NCBI GenBank assembly: GCA_022829145.1
Contig: CM040746.1
Coordinates: 23,981,332 to 24,045,331, forward strand
DNA length: 64,000 bases
Reading direction: 5' to 3'
From: Albula goreensis
Lineage: Eukaryota; Chordata; Actinopteri; Albuliformes; Albulidae
In this document: positions 26,661-38,400 of the stretch, piece by piece
Layout: each line of letters starts with the position of its first letter
Position numbering within the stretch: the first letter of the stretch is position 1
Notes under the pieces: generated by a model
What the model was told of the DNA's origin: nothing
The model's input: the letters and a program-made list of their open reading frames with translations, nothing else
The model's database searches: none
Made by a program: the position numbers and the translations under genes

Positions 26661-27780
26661 ACCATTGTTTACCCAAATTCAAATTAATCCATAGTAACAT
26701 GGTTTGACAATGCATAGCAGTTTTTTTAGATTTAATGTATTTCACATTATAACAATTTCCACCTTATGTTACATATTGATATGACAGGATGTATTACATA
26801 TGTATCTATGTGAGTACATACAGATATTCCTCTGTCTCTCTCAGTCACAGTATATCTGTCTTTATTCCTGTTTCTCTTCCTCCCTCCTCTGGAGAAGAGT
26901 TCCATCACAACTTCCACAAACCAAGCAAAGTGTGATTTAGTCAGTGGGGATTGTTGGCAAGAGGAATGTGCCTGATGTATTCCCACTGCAAATGTGGAAA
27001 GAATAGATTTAAGCATGTAGGAAGACATTTTCATTTTGTACTCATCATACTGAAAACAAATGCACTGAAAAATGCAATATCACATTCTGCTCACAACTGA
27101 GTGCTTTCTTATAGACCGACAAATACGTCATAAAGTTAAAAATCAAAGGGTTGGTTTGTCTCACACCAGAGCCATAAGTATATGATAAAAAACAATAATA
27201 TAGAGCCATGTATAGATTTTCAGGAGAGCCTATTTAGGAGTTCCAGGTACAATAGTACTTTACAACTGTAAGTTTTCATTCTCTAAATAAGCGAGTGTAT
27301 GCGTTAATACCAGTACATTTTTACAAACAGACACTTGCATGCAGACCATGAAAAACAATGTACCTCCTGTATTTATTTGCTAATTATTTATTTTTTATTT
27401 TACCACATTTTTCACAATTAATTTGGTTAATTTGGTAATCTTTACGTGCGCTGGACTAATACATAGGTGGAGAAAGAAATATACCATGGTTTGGTGCATT
27501 TTTTCATTTGAACAGGTCATCAAACATGTCATCTTCAACCATTGCACTGCTTGTTAACTCAACCAAATTAAATGATAATTACTGTTTGCTGTTTTAATTC
27601 TGTAATTAAAAAAAAAAACTCTGTCCTAATTTGGACCAGCCCTGCCCAGCACAAATTTGACTAACTTTGACCATTTGAGCAGAAGGTTTTTAAAGGAGCA
27701 TCAGACTGTGACCTCTAAAAATGTGTTCAATTCAATTAACCTGGAAAAGGTTGCACTAGGCCTATATGGTTTTGACCAGT
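26661..27780. other. Intergenic DNA, nothing recognised
   Basis: AT-rich sequence with a poly-A near 27610. It sits between the A-rich repeat and the Tc1 relic, and part of 27450-27780 may be the 5' flank of the Tc1 element. No terminal inverted repeat found by eye. Confidence 0.5.
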
Positions 27781-27789
27781 AGTGGAACT

Positions 27790-28520
27790 TCCAGTGAGTG
27801 GCAATTTTGCTAAATTCTTTCCAAGAGAAAGGTGGTTGTCCAGGAAGTCACAAAGAACCTGAGAGCAATATCCAGATACCTGCTGGCCATTTTCACCCCA
27901 GCCAAGCCAATGTTCATGACTCTACTGTCAGAAAAGACACTGAATGACACTGGGATTAATGGCAGAAACCACAGCTTACTAAAATATAACATGAAACTTA
28001 TCTCAGGTTTTCAAAAAGGGACATGGATGATTAAGACTGAGTAAGAGTTATTACTTACTATTACAGCATTTCATTGACAGATGAGTCAAAAGTGGAACTT
28101 TTTTGGTGACATGAATGAGGGAAGGACTGTAATCCACTGCATGGTGGAGGTAGTCTCATGGTTTAGACATGCTTTACTGTATCTTGATGTGAATGATTTG
28201 AGTCGTTGAAGGAACCTGCTCTGTATGAGTGTTGAAGGAATTCTGCGCTGTATCAGAGAGGGTGAAGGGTGGCTTGGTCATGCAACATGAAAATGATTTT
28301 GAAACATATAAGCAAGGATTGATGAAGGACATGAAAGATGAACCCCACTGAGTTTGCATGGTAGGACCTGGAAAAAGAGCAACTCATGTTTGAGGTGAAG
28401 TAATCTTGCATGGAGGATTTAAGCCAAAATGTGCTGTGAGAGAACAATCAACAAGCACAGAAAGTGTTTGGTTGCAGTTATTGCTGAATATGAAATAATA
28501 TGACATACAGAGAAAATCAG
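27790..28520 (+). pseudogene. Degraded Tc1/mariner transposase
   Basis: The family encodes a DDE/D cut-and-paste transposase. Three pieces are visible in the right order. First, an open stretch at 27832-28044 with a 'tLnDtGINGRNHSLLK' segment (GINGR at 27952), matching the Tc1 helix-turn-helix region pattern G-x-x-GR-x-x-x-KPLL. Second, in another frame, DESKVELFW (28080-28106), the conserved SDES-K-x-x-LF block. Third, 60 nt later in the same frame as the second, HGGGSLMV (28140-28163), matching HGGGSVMVW. At least two stops lie between the last two. A weak C-terminal match (AVIAEYE, about 28474) is in the first frame again. Frameshifts and stops make it non-functional. Confidence 0.72.
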
Positions 28521-29664
28521 GCAAATACATTTTCTTGGTACTGTAGATGCTCAAAGAGAGAACAATAGAATTTTTATGTATTCATGTATTTATGTAATCA
28601 AAATGTATATTGAAGTAAAAGCAGCTGTTGGCCGTTAAAACCTCAGTGTTCCCTGTTAAATGAAGGGTAACAGTCCTGCCAAGTCATGATTAAAAGCATA
28701 CCTTCATGGTCGAGTTGACAAAGATCAGCTTTCTGTAAATGCTGATTTACTGCAAGACAAACTGATTCAAGTGGGGAAAATTTTGAAATTTGATAGCTAC
28801 AATACATTTAGAGGAGATGAATGGAGCATGCCATTTTGGGGCTCCTATGTGCGACTGTTTGCTTGCCCCTCATCTACCCCTGAGTGACAGAATCAACCAG
28901 CTGTGATTTTGTTAGATATGCTGGCAGTGTCCCACCCTGGTAGGTGTACCAGTTAGGAAAAAATTATTTCTTGCCACATGGAACAAATATGTGTGATAAA
29001 CAAAGATTGTAAGGGCTCACAATACAACAACAGCTATAACATATCTTGAACATGGTGTTGCTATGTTCAGGTGAAAGTTTGGTAGCTGCATGATGAGTTC
29101 CTTGTTTTCAAGAGATAGGGAAAGCACATGCACACATTTGCTGGGAGACACAAATGGTTTCTATCATCAACTGGCTTTCATTCAGTTATTTTCTTCACCA
29201 TTAAGCTGTCACTTGAATTGTAGAAAGCAATCTAAAGGAGAGAGGGCTGCTTATGGGAGCAGGATTTTAACAGCTCCATGATGGTACGTGAGAGCGCTAG
29301 CAAATTTAAACGTTCAGATCTGAGAAGCCCATCTGCACATCTCAGAGATTCAGAAAGGAGGAAGGAGGAGTGGAAATCTTGACCTTTTCAAAATATGCTT
29401 TGAAAGAGCTCAGGGAAGGCTGGAGATGCACACACAGAATGGCTGAGTGCTACTCAAGAAGTCTCTGTGCAGGGCCAAGGCATCCTTGGGTCTGTCAGTC
29501 TCAGGAGTGCAAATGTTCTGAGCACATTGACAGAAAGGGATTGCCATTCATATAGCGCCTTTCACTTTTCAAATGTCTTTTAAGTGAAGGTGAGGAAGCT
29601 CAGAACAACAACCAGCAATGTGTAGACCTCAGCATTGGCTGAATCCTGTGTGAGTGTGTTAAGA

Positions 29665-29728
29665 GTGCTCTCAGTGTTGAGTGGATACTTTGAGTGTAAG
29701 GTTAGAATGCTCTCAGTGTTGAGTGGGT
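29665..29728. repeat. Short tandem duplication, 42-bp period
   Basis: The string 'tgctctcagtgttgagtgg' occurs at 29666 and again at 29708. The spacer between copies reads 'atactttgagtgtaaggttagaa'. Two copies only: a nascent minisatellite. Confidence 0.8.
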
Positions 29729-30572
29729 TCTGTACTAAGCCCCCTCCCAGTAACCTCTACATATGTGATTTGTCTTAGTCCATGTACAGAGCACCACATC
29801 ACAGGGTGCAAACTGATAATATTAATTATTATACTTGATCATCATGTGTTATTTCTGATTTTGTCTCCCGAATAAGTGTGGTGTCTCAAGGCTTACGGTT
29901 GGAAAAATTGCATTCTGTATTCTTGGGAGATAGGGCACCGCCTCAGAATTTCTGATCCCTTTCTCCCCTGCAGTAAATTAAAAACAGACTGCAGTTTCAT
30001 TTTGTCCAACCCATCCCATTCGCTAGCCAATCTGCCATTTGCCATAGTCTCACTTGGGAGGAGATGTACCTGCTTGCAGCCCAGAGCCTCCTCACACAAA
30101 CACTCAACCCCAACGCCTCCACCTGTCCCAGGACAGCTGCCTTGTTCTCACCAGTCCTCTGCTCCTGGGGGAGTGCCTGTCTGAGCCAAAGGTGAGGGGC
30201 GATCTCAGCATCACGTAGTGAAGAAACCGCGCTGTCATCAGGCTTCGCTTTTATTTTGGGGGACTGCAGCGATGCTTAGCCAAGCCTTTCCATTAAAGCA
30301 GACTGGGCCTATCAGCTGCAGTATGGTGAGTATGCCTGTGATGTACGTAGACCAGGTTCAATTTCTGGTCAGGCTTGCGCATGACTGCCTGAGGTCTTGT
30401 CCATAGGGAAGGATGGTATTAATGTTATCAGCAATAGTATGCAGTAACAGTAGTTCTGTTGCTGGTGCAATAAGCTTATTTTTCAATGAGATGTGTTGTT
30501 TTAAATACAGTGCTGAAATATTAAGATTCAACTTTGACTATGCATAACTTATGAAAAATATTACCCACAGAC

Positions 30573-30660
30573 AATACACATGCGTACACACACACAAATA
30601 CATACATGCACACACACACGCACACGTGCACACACTCAAACACACACACATACACACACA
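30573..30660. repeat. Imperfect (CA)n tract
   Basis: CA-rich sequence with interruptions such as 'tgcgta', 'aataca' and 'acgtgc'. An old, decaying microsatellite. Confidence 0.9.
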
Positions 30661-31522
30661 GCTTTTCTATGACTGTTTTAGCCTCTTGCTGTGACAGCAT
30701 TGATATTATATGAATGTTATTCAGAGACAGGGAGTAATTGACCTGTCAATCCATTGGTGCCAGAGGCATCATCACTCGAGTTTGCCACCTGATGTGAGGA
30801 AGTAGTACAGCACCTTACAGCTGAGTTTATTTAGACCACATTTTGCACTCTTACAGCAATCTTTACAGTGCCTGAAGATATTTTGGTGGTACCTCAAATG
30901 CAATATTTTGGATTGTATGCATTTTGTTGTTTTGGGATGAACTACTACATTGAGTACTGAAGCTTAAAAATGTATAAGTGGAGATGGAAGGTAAAGAAAC
31001 TTCAACATGTCAGGTGAGATGTATCTAGCTGTATACAGTGAATTTCTGATGCCTGTGTGTTCAAACTTCTAAAGATTTAAGTCTGGCAGTGGATAGTGCT
31101 TGTCAACAGCCCTACTGTACAGAGGGACAATACTCTGACTCATTAATACCTGCACGGTGAGAGGATGATTTAACCAGTTGATACCTGTATTGTACCAAGA
31201 AAGGCATTGTGACAATCTACCAAATTGCAACTATAAACCATGACCCATCAACAGAATGACAATTTTTTAGGAAGTGCTCTTGTGGTAATTATGATGGCTG
31301 CAGGTTGTAATGATAGAAAGGTACTTAACCTCATTCCCTTCTGTAACAATTGACAATATAATTTGAGCAAGTAAAACTGGAATCCGCACAGAGGTAGAGT
31401 CATACTTCATGCACGTGCCTAATGATATGTCATCACTCAAAGCCTGGAGCCAGTGAGGCTGTGGGAATCGTACGGTCCAGACCTTTTAAATATGCAAGAA
31501 TAGAATGCAGCATGATATGTCT

Positions 31523-31537
31523 CACCAGGTGGCAGTA
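31523..31537 (+). promoter_or_regulatory. CTCF-like motif
   Basis: CACCAGGTGGCAGTA fits the core of the vertebrate CTCF consensus, CCA-S-YAG-RK-GGC-RS. A single motif match in 64 kb is not rare by chance. If occupied, it would mark a loop anchor or insulator in the gene desert. Confidence 0.35.
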
Positions 31538-31731
31538 GTTAAAATATAATAATTTATTAAGTTTTTTTGCAAATAAAACGATTGCTTTTTTTTGAAATAT
31601 TAGAGAAAATGGATTGTATTAATCCAGATATTTAAATGGCATGTATCCCATAGAAAGCTTAAACTTTCTATCAGTCATTTTGGTCTATCAGGGAGGTTCC
31701 TCAGTTATTATTTGAATACTACCACAACTAA

Positions 31732-31753
31732 TACCACTACTACTACTACTACA

Positions 31754-31820
<67 letters not shown>

Positions 31821-31864
31821 CAAACAAACAAATAAATAAATAAATAAAATTGATAATAATAATA
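31732..31864. repeat. Compound microsatellite (ACT)n-(AAT)n-(CAAA)n-(TAAA)n
   Basis: Successive arrays: ACT to about 31751, AAT from 31754 to 31818 (about 21 units), then CAAA/TAAA units to about 31850, ending in AATAAT. The chain of related motifs suggests stepwise birth of one array from the edge of another. Confidence 0.97.
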
Positions 31865-32565
31865 TGTTAGGGATTCTTCACATTGAACACTGTATCCATG
31901 TAACATGCTCATATACAGTGCAACTTACAAAAGTGCAGAAGGGTTGCCTGACTGGGAAATTGTAGGAAAACTCAGTGAATTTACTGTATAGTCCACTGCA
32001 TCATTTTGATACATGGGTGCTGTAATCCCAGGAGAGGTTGCTGGTAGGGGTCAGGTCCTCCCATTGGCTGCTCTGAGTTCCCTCCCTCAGCCTGTAGAAA
32101 CAGCAGGAACATGAAACAGCAGTGGCCTCTCTAACAGACAGGCTCACCTGAGGCAGATTTGTAATCAGTCCAGGTGTCAACTATAGCTCTTATTAGGCCT
32201 TTAATAAAAGTACAGCCTTCCAGGCTGAAACAATGTGATATTTTGATGGGTTTCATCTGGGCATTGTCTGTGCTGGATTTCTGTTTCAGTCCATTTGAAC
32301 CCTTTGTTTTTTTTTGTTTTTTTTTTTTAGTATTTTATTTTTCTCCTCTCCAGAAAGAGTTTAATAAATGGCCTTTGGCCATTTTTGTTTCATTAACTTC
32401 TCTGTATTTCCTTCCACTCAGCACCTGGCAGTGGCAAAACCTGCCACCAAGCCACACAATTAAATTACTGCAGCTAGCTGTGTAGTCAAAGTAGAAATCT
32501 AGCCTTGCTAATCAACAGGCACTGAATATTACCGATTCAAGTTCTGACTAATTACATTCCACCTT

Positions 32566-32567
<2 letters not shown>
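31865..32567. other. Intergenic DNA, nothing recognised
   Basis: Contains a T-rich tract with G interruptions at about 32305-32328. A 103-codon frame crosses this tract and has no domain. Confidence 0.6.

Positions 32568-32619
<52 letters not shown>
32568..32619. repeat. (CA)n microsatellite
   Basis: About 26 uninterrupted AC units, ending at 'gcaaacacaaa'. Confidence 0.98.
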
Positions 32620-32622
<3 letters not shown>

Positions 32623-35600
32623 AACACAAATACAGGATTAAAGATATGTAGGTGTTGGTTTAGTATTTCTCACATTGGGCACCAAATATGTAGGGAATAT
32701 TTACTATTCCTCCAGGGACTTACAGGTCTTTCCTCTGCTGGATTCGCTGTTTTGAGTGTGTCTTCTAGCCACTCGTCTTCTAGCCTTGTGACTGTGCGTC
32801 TCTGCTCCTATGGAGCTAACCATCAAGGTTCCAAGCTATTTTTTAGGCTGCGTTGAGTGGGCCTTTTTAAATGAGGGTCAGTCTCTTGGTGTTCAGTTGT
32901 CACATGAAGCGAAGCAGAGACACCAGGGCCAGAGTTTGAAAGAGTTTTCTTGTGTGCATCCTGCAGTCGAGGCAGACAAGACAGAGAGTACAAAAGGGTT
33001 GTTGGTCCTTTTATTACTTAAGTTTTGTTGGTTTTTGCATAGTTCTGTTGTACCGTATATGGCTACAGTAGCAGAAGCTAAGGCAATAGCTGTTGAGTGA
33101 CATCACCTGAACTGTCTTTAGGGTTTAGCTTTGGAGTGAATGGAAAGGTAGTTCCATAGTCTCTAGTGAAATTTCTTGAAAAATAGCAGAGGAACAGTTA
33201 TGCAAGAGTGATGCATACAGAAGCACATTTCTGTATGGTGTGGGGGTGGTTTAGACCAAGGCCAGTCTTCTGTATAGCTATAGAGTAACATTAAAGCCAC
33301 TTCCAGACAGTCTAATCATATAGTAAAATTAATGTTTTTTTGCTGTATGTGCGGTACACATAGCTATTTCATTTTCTTTTAGCATGTTTTCACTTCTAGT
33401 TTTGCCAATATTGAACATCCAATCATATTCAGAAGCTCCACCAATTTTTGCAGCTGCCTCATTTACATTTGGAGAGTGTAGTCAAAATTTTGTCGGTTGC
33501 TAATTCTTTTTACACTGTAGTACATAAGCTGAATTTCCAAATACAGGAGTTGTAAGAAGGTACTCTACAGGCAGCTCCACAGGCAGACTGTGGGCCCTGA
33601 TTGACTTGTGAGGGTCACTGATGAGCACCCTTACTGGCTAAATCCTTCCTTCTCTAGGCGATGATGTGGCCAATTATGTATCGCTTTGTGGGGCCATGCT
33701 TACATTTGGCATTGGCAGGGCCTGGATGTTATTTCAGAGTGTGTGGGTTATCCTTAACAGGAGGAAAAAAGTTCATGGCTTAATATTCTTAAAAGCTCAT
33801 TTCCAAAATAATGTTGCCTTTGTGGAGAAAGAGTAAGGTTTGCAGCAGTATTTGAATGACCAATAATGGATTGGGTCAATGGTTTTGATATGTTATGGTC
33901 AATTGGCTGAATCGATTGGTATATACCTTGGTCTGAAGAGAGACCCACGGGAAGGTGCTGTCCCAATCATATAATTGATAACCAGGAATGTATTTAAGAC
34001 AACCATTGTGTGGCTTAAAAGTTGAAACTGAGGTCAATTGAATGTATTGTTACAAAATATGAATGCATATGTCTGTAATGTGTAGATATATAATGTACAT
34101 GTTACGGTGGTATACATTTCCCAGGAAATGAACAGATTTCCAGTTTTTACACATTTAATATACACATATATATCTGCAGATCATCATATTCTATCACAAC
34201 AATTCCATGAGGAAAGTACCAAAACAAATAATTTATTGAATAGAAATAAAGTCACAGAAAGAATAGCTGGAGAAATGGGACCCATGATGATGGTAGAGAA
34301 AGGTTGGCAAGTAGGCACTGTGCTTGGCTGAATCTTGGGCCATCGCCCTGCAGCTTGATCATCCAAAAACTCATGCTTTAATTAATTTCCTGTCAGCAGT
34401 GGCCACCACGGAAATGGCCAGGACACCAAGAAAAACACTTTCACTATGTTGATCAGACCATGAAACAGCATTACCTCTTTAGGGTATTGCAAAAAAGTTT
34501 TGAAATAACAGAGCAAAATGTCCACAATGTCCCAAAGTGCCATTGAATGTATTTCCTGGTTTGATGTCACAAGCATAAGGGAGTTGGGCTTAGCTGCCTA
34601 ATAGCGCCAGAATGAGTATTAACTGTCACATCACCTGATTCCCTGAATAATTCTACCTATTGAAATATCATGCTTTTATATCTACAGAAATACTTCCCGT
34701 GAACAGCAAGGCTACCCAGTTTCCACAGCACCACTGCAGGAAAAGGTAGTCACAGCAGACACAGATGTGTTTGGTGTTTTCGTCCATCCTAAATAACACT
34801 TTATACTTTAAATGACTCAACTGGATCAATTACCAGACCTGCTTCAGGTAGCCAAATGTCATGATTGAATTGTTTTGTATTGCCTGCACATTACTGTGTA
34901 ATGATTTACACAATTTCCAGTATTCCAAGTCCTCTGATTCTAATTGTAAAAAAAAAAAAAACTCAAAATCCAGGTTTGTCTTAGTTGCCAGAAAGAAAAA
35001 CTTTCACTCAAATGAAACTTTATTCATTTAATTTTCAAAAAATCTAAATGTCATTAACATTTAAACATATCAGAAAACACAAAAGTGATTATCCAAAAAA
35101 TATATGGTTGTCAATTGCACTATGTTGAAACAAAATACTATACTTGCAGTGTAAATGCCATTGTATATGAGAATTAAATGGTCCCACTACATTCAGCCAT
35201 ATAGAACTGATGCTGCGCTGTGTGTGTTACCACATGTACATCTTCCTCAAGCAGGCATAAAAACTTAGACTGTGTCTTTGAATTATATTCAAAATGTTCA
35301 TTATTCATATTAATAAATTGATTGCTGCTTATCAGTGTTATCACTGGTATGCTGTAGAAGGATTTCCCACATGGGAGATGCTTTGTTTGGGTTTGGGGGT
35401 TGCTAGATGAATTCACACTCAGCTGTCATGGGCGCAGAATCACAGGCTTGCTGACATTATTGATGTTGGCAGAAAATGATCAAACTCTTTCCTGATGCAC
35501 CTGTTACCTAACAAGCGCCCGCCACTTCCAATTACCCCTCCAAAACGTCTTAATAAGAGCCAGGTAGCAAGCAGCATTTCTCTTAAATGCACCAGAAAGA

Positions 35601-36636
35601 CATCTCTACCCTGAACACCTTACAGAGCCCTGTCCCAGGTGCAGTGACTAACAGTGTAGCCAAGTCAATCAATCACTCAAGAATGTCTTATTATATTCAT
35701 CACAACAAAGACTGTAATTTAGTGTATTAAATATAGACTTGTAAGATAAACTTAACGGTCTTACTGCAGCAGTCAGAATGCAGTTTAAATAGCCACTAAC
35801 ATTAATTTCAGCCAGTAGTTCTACAGGCACTAATTCATGTGATAAATAAATGAATACCCACAATAATCATCTGCAAGCCTTAAATGGTGTGATGGAATGG
35901 ACAAACATGCACAAAAAGTCTAATAAACTGCAGTACGACTACAATACCAAATGTGCAATATGGCAGTTGTACTGGCAATTGGATGAAACCTGCCACCTCA
36001 TGAGGTCCGGGGTAATCAGCAGTGTCCAATCCACAGGCATTTGAAAAGGTTCCCCTCCTTTCCATTTAGGTAAGCTGGGTCATTGGTGTTTCCTTTTTGC
36101 AATTAATGATGTCATTTTCCTTAACAAAATTTACACTTGGTTATCTTTAATACTTCCAATGATTCATCTAAAGACCTTAGATGATGTTTTGTTAACATGT
36201 TATGTAGTTGTTTCCCTCTCAGCTCATCTGAAGACGCCCCAGCTGAAACAAGAATTGGCTGTATTTAAGTCAGCATTGATAAGTATCTGTTTATAACCAA
36301 AATGTTGTTTCGCATGTGTACCTGAACTTCCCTTCAGTACTGTCTCATGTTATACTTTCAGATTTGTGAAGGGAATTTGAAACATGAAAAGTCATAGTTC
36401 TCTCCTGACCAAAGACAGTAACAAATGCTTTATCATTAAAATGCTAATTTCCTTCTGTTTAACTGATATTTTTCACACTGAAAATGTGTCCCTTGAACAT
36501 GGCAATCACAACAGAATTGAATGTATAATACAAAAGAGATAATAGGATAACCAGCTGATGTGTCCATACAAAAAAATGTCAGAAACCAATTGTCATGTGT
36601 CCATAATGCAAAGTTTGACAATTCTGTATGAGACAA
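32620..36636. other. Intergenic DNA, no gene
   Basis: Unique AT-rich sequence with a poly-A near 34950. The stretch at 35470-35640 is less AT-rich ('acaagcgcccgccacttccaattacccc') and could be a conserved element. Frames of 60-96 codons here show no domains. Confidence 0.5.
33540..33745 (+). repeat. Possible diverged SINE fragment
   Basis: The phrase 'tggccaattatgtatcgctttgtggggc' followed by a 'ttggcattggcagggcctgg' segment resembles the body of a widespread fish SINE (typically ggccaattgtgcgccgccc...ggccggctgtgacacagcctgg). Divergence is high and no tRNA head is visible. Family recall is from memory. Confidence 0.3.
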
Positions 36637-36682
36637 TGTGGGCTGGTTTCCTGGACACAGATTAATCCTAGTGCTAGACTAA
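36637..36682 (+). mobile_element. Terminal fragment of a MITE-like element
   Basis: 'gggctggtttcctggacacag' followed by 'attaatcctagtgctagactaaaa' matches the terminal inverted repeat of a short non-autonomous DNA transposon common in fish (usual form ggtttccc-ggacacagattaa-gcctagtcctggactaaaa). The opposite terminus is not found nearby, so the copy is truncated, possibly by insertion of the sequence that follows. Confidence 0.45.
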
Positions 36683-36920
36683 AATACAACATCATTTGCA
36701 AATTTCTGTCTACAAAAGGGTCATTCCATACCAACTAATCTAGGACCCCCAGTTCATGTCTTGGATTTTTTTGAAGAAAAAATCATGTGAAAACTTTTAT
36801 TAATTTCATGGGACCTTGCAAAATCCTATAGCTCTACTCCAAATACTTTTTTAGTTAAGAATTTTTGAAGATTGGTGCTCAGAGCATTTTTGCGATTATT
36901 TGTATGACAAAGCATTTGTT
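36683..36920. repeat. Probable repeat sequence, family unknown
   Basis: The phrase 'gggtcattccataccaacta' followed by 'acccccagttcatgtcttgg' lies between the MITE end and Harbinger-like copy A. It looks like part of a dispersed fish repeat, and it may belong to the same element as copy A. No coding sequence or terminal repeat was identified. Confidence 0.3.
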
Positions 36921-37300
36921 GGATGGACCTCACAAACCAGTACCTCTGTTTCCTATGGTGTGAAATGCACCTTCCTTTGCCTTAGCTCATCCATGTTCTC
37001 TTTCGAGTGCTGGCTGCACATGACTTTATTGTATGTAACACTCATTATGATTGGCTGAAACACACAGCGTTGTGCCAATGCCCTCTAATTGATATTAACA
37101 CATTACTCCTCCGATTGTGGATTGCGCCATGTGAAGGACCTCCTACTGCAAGTAGTGCTATGGAATGGACTTGCCCAAATTGATTTATCACTTTGAACTT
37201 GTGTCTACGAAAATAGCTTTGCGCGTTTGCCCCTCCCATCCGACAATTGGGCAATGACTGATCTATGACTTATGACGTATGACTTTCAAAATGGGGCCCT
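36921..37300 (-). mobile_element. Harbinger-like element relic, copy A
   Basis: This aligns by eye with 40658-41044 over nearly its whole length (shared blocks such as 'tatgattggctgaaac', 'gatattaacacattactcc', 'tgtggattgc', 'gacttatga'). On the minus strand an ATG at 36994-36992 opens a frame reading MDELRQRKVHFTP, then a stop (36955-36953), then in the same frame ETEVLVCEV. The [KR]-V-x-F-[ST]-x-E-E-x-x-VLV pattern is typical of the N terminus of the Myb/SANT-like protein of PIF/Harbinger transposons, which brings the transposase to DNA. The stop makes this copy dead. The upstream part would be the element's 5' leader. Confidence 0.5.
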
Positions 37301-38109
37301 TAATGTTTAATATGTTATATGGGCTATACCTGACTGATTTTGATAGAATTTGCAGCATTACATCTCCACCCTGATTGAGCAAGCATATAAAAGGTTTCCT
37401 GGGGTGGGCTTGGTTAGGTCGATTGTAGAACATGTAGCACAGTTTCCCCTGGACCATGCGATATAGTCCCACAAGAACCAGAGTTGTTCCAATGGTAAAA
37501 GACTGGTTCTTGATGTTTGTAAAGTAACAACATGGAAACCTGGTGGCAGGTGAGTGTATGTGTGAGACACAGAGAGACAGGCAGGAGAGGGGTTAGTTAT
37601 GCAATGATTTGTGTGTGTCTGCACATTTGTCATAATTATTTGGGAGGGGTTGTACTAAGTCAACTGTACCTTCAACATCAATCAATGATTCAAAGTATAT
37701 GAAAATTGATTGCATTTAACCATTTTTTGTAGTCTGAAGCATGCCATCGACTCAAAATCATGTTTATAAGCAGTTCTCATGAAATGAGAAAAAGGCATGC
37801 AGTACCAAGCTGATAAAACAATATTAAGCATTTTTGAGCTGTTAAAAAGTGGGTCTGGGGTATCACAGACCCCAAATAGAAGATGAGGGTTAGATATATT
37901 TTTCAGAATTCACTTTCAAACATACTCTTATATGGTTAAGAAAAAGTCAGAATATACTGGCTTGTCACTCCAGTATATGGCTTTGTATCCATGGTAAGCT
38001 AATCAGTTGTTTGTATTCCTATCACCACATTTTATTGTCCATTACTTTGTTCCTTCCAGGGAATTACAGAGGCAAAAAAAGCAACATAACTGAGTGTGTG
38101 TCTGGTTGA

Positions 38110-38400
38110 GGTCCTATGCCTGTGTGTTAGTGAACAGCTGAGGTAGACTGAGGGCCTGGCATTAGCAAAGCATGGTGGCCCCAGGGGCGGGCCTGGCATC
38201 AGCCGGCCTGTCGTCGTTTTTCTGGGACTCCTGTCAAGTGACCGGTCCTGAGGTCAGCTGGAGGTTGCTCTGTATTAATCACATCCTTCAGAGGTCACTG
38301 TCTAAACAACAGCCACTGATCACACTCATTAGAATCACTGTGCGCAGCCAAGTGAGGGGCTGTCTTTCCATGGCTCATTTTGAATTGGCTCAAGTCTCCT
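38110..38400. promoter_or_regulatory. GC-rich patch, candidate conserved element (weak)
   Basis: GC content and CpG rise locally ('ggggcgggcctggcatcagccggcc' region, 'gtcgtcg', 'tgcgcagcc'). The 81-codon frame at 38172-38417 is a by-product of fewer stops in GC-rich sequence. No promoter elements recognised. Confidence 0.2.

Larger units (their letters stand above)
28521..31500. other. Intergenic DNA, no gene
   Basis: Mostly unique. It holds a small tandem duplication (29665-29728) and an imperfect CA array (30573-30660). The GC-richer stretch at 29940-30190 carries a 102-codon frame ending in Pro/Ser-rich sequence and resembling no known protein. At about 30308-30370 there is a weak tRNA-promoter-like pair of boxes that I do not trust. 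Confidence 0.5.

Noticed and set aside
29876-30184. 102-codon frame ending in Pro/Ser-rich sequence, possible exon
   Set aside because: No domain, and no partner exons. A GC-richer patch explains the lack of stops.
30308-30370. tRNA-promoter-like A and B boxes, possible SINE
   Set aside because: The B box (ggttcaatttc) is imperfect, the A box is poor, and no SINE body or tail follows.
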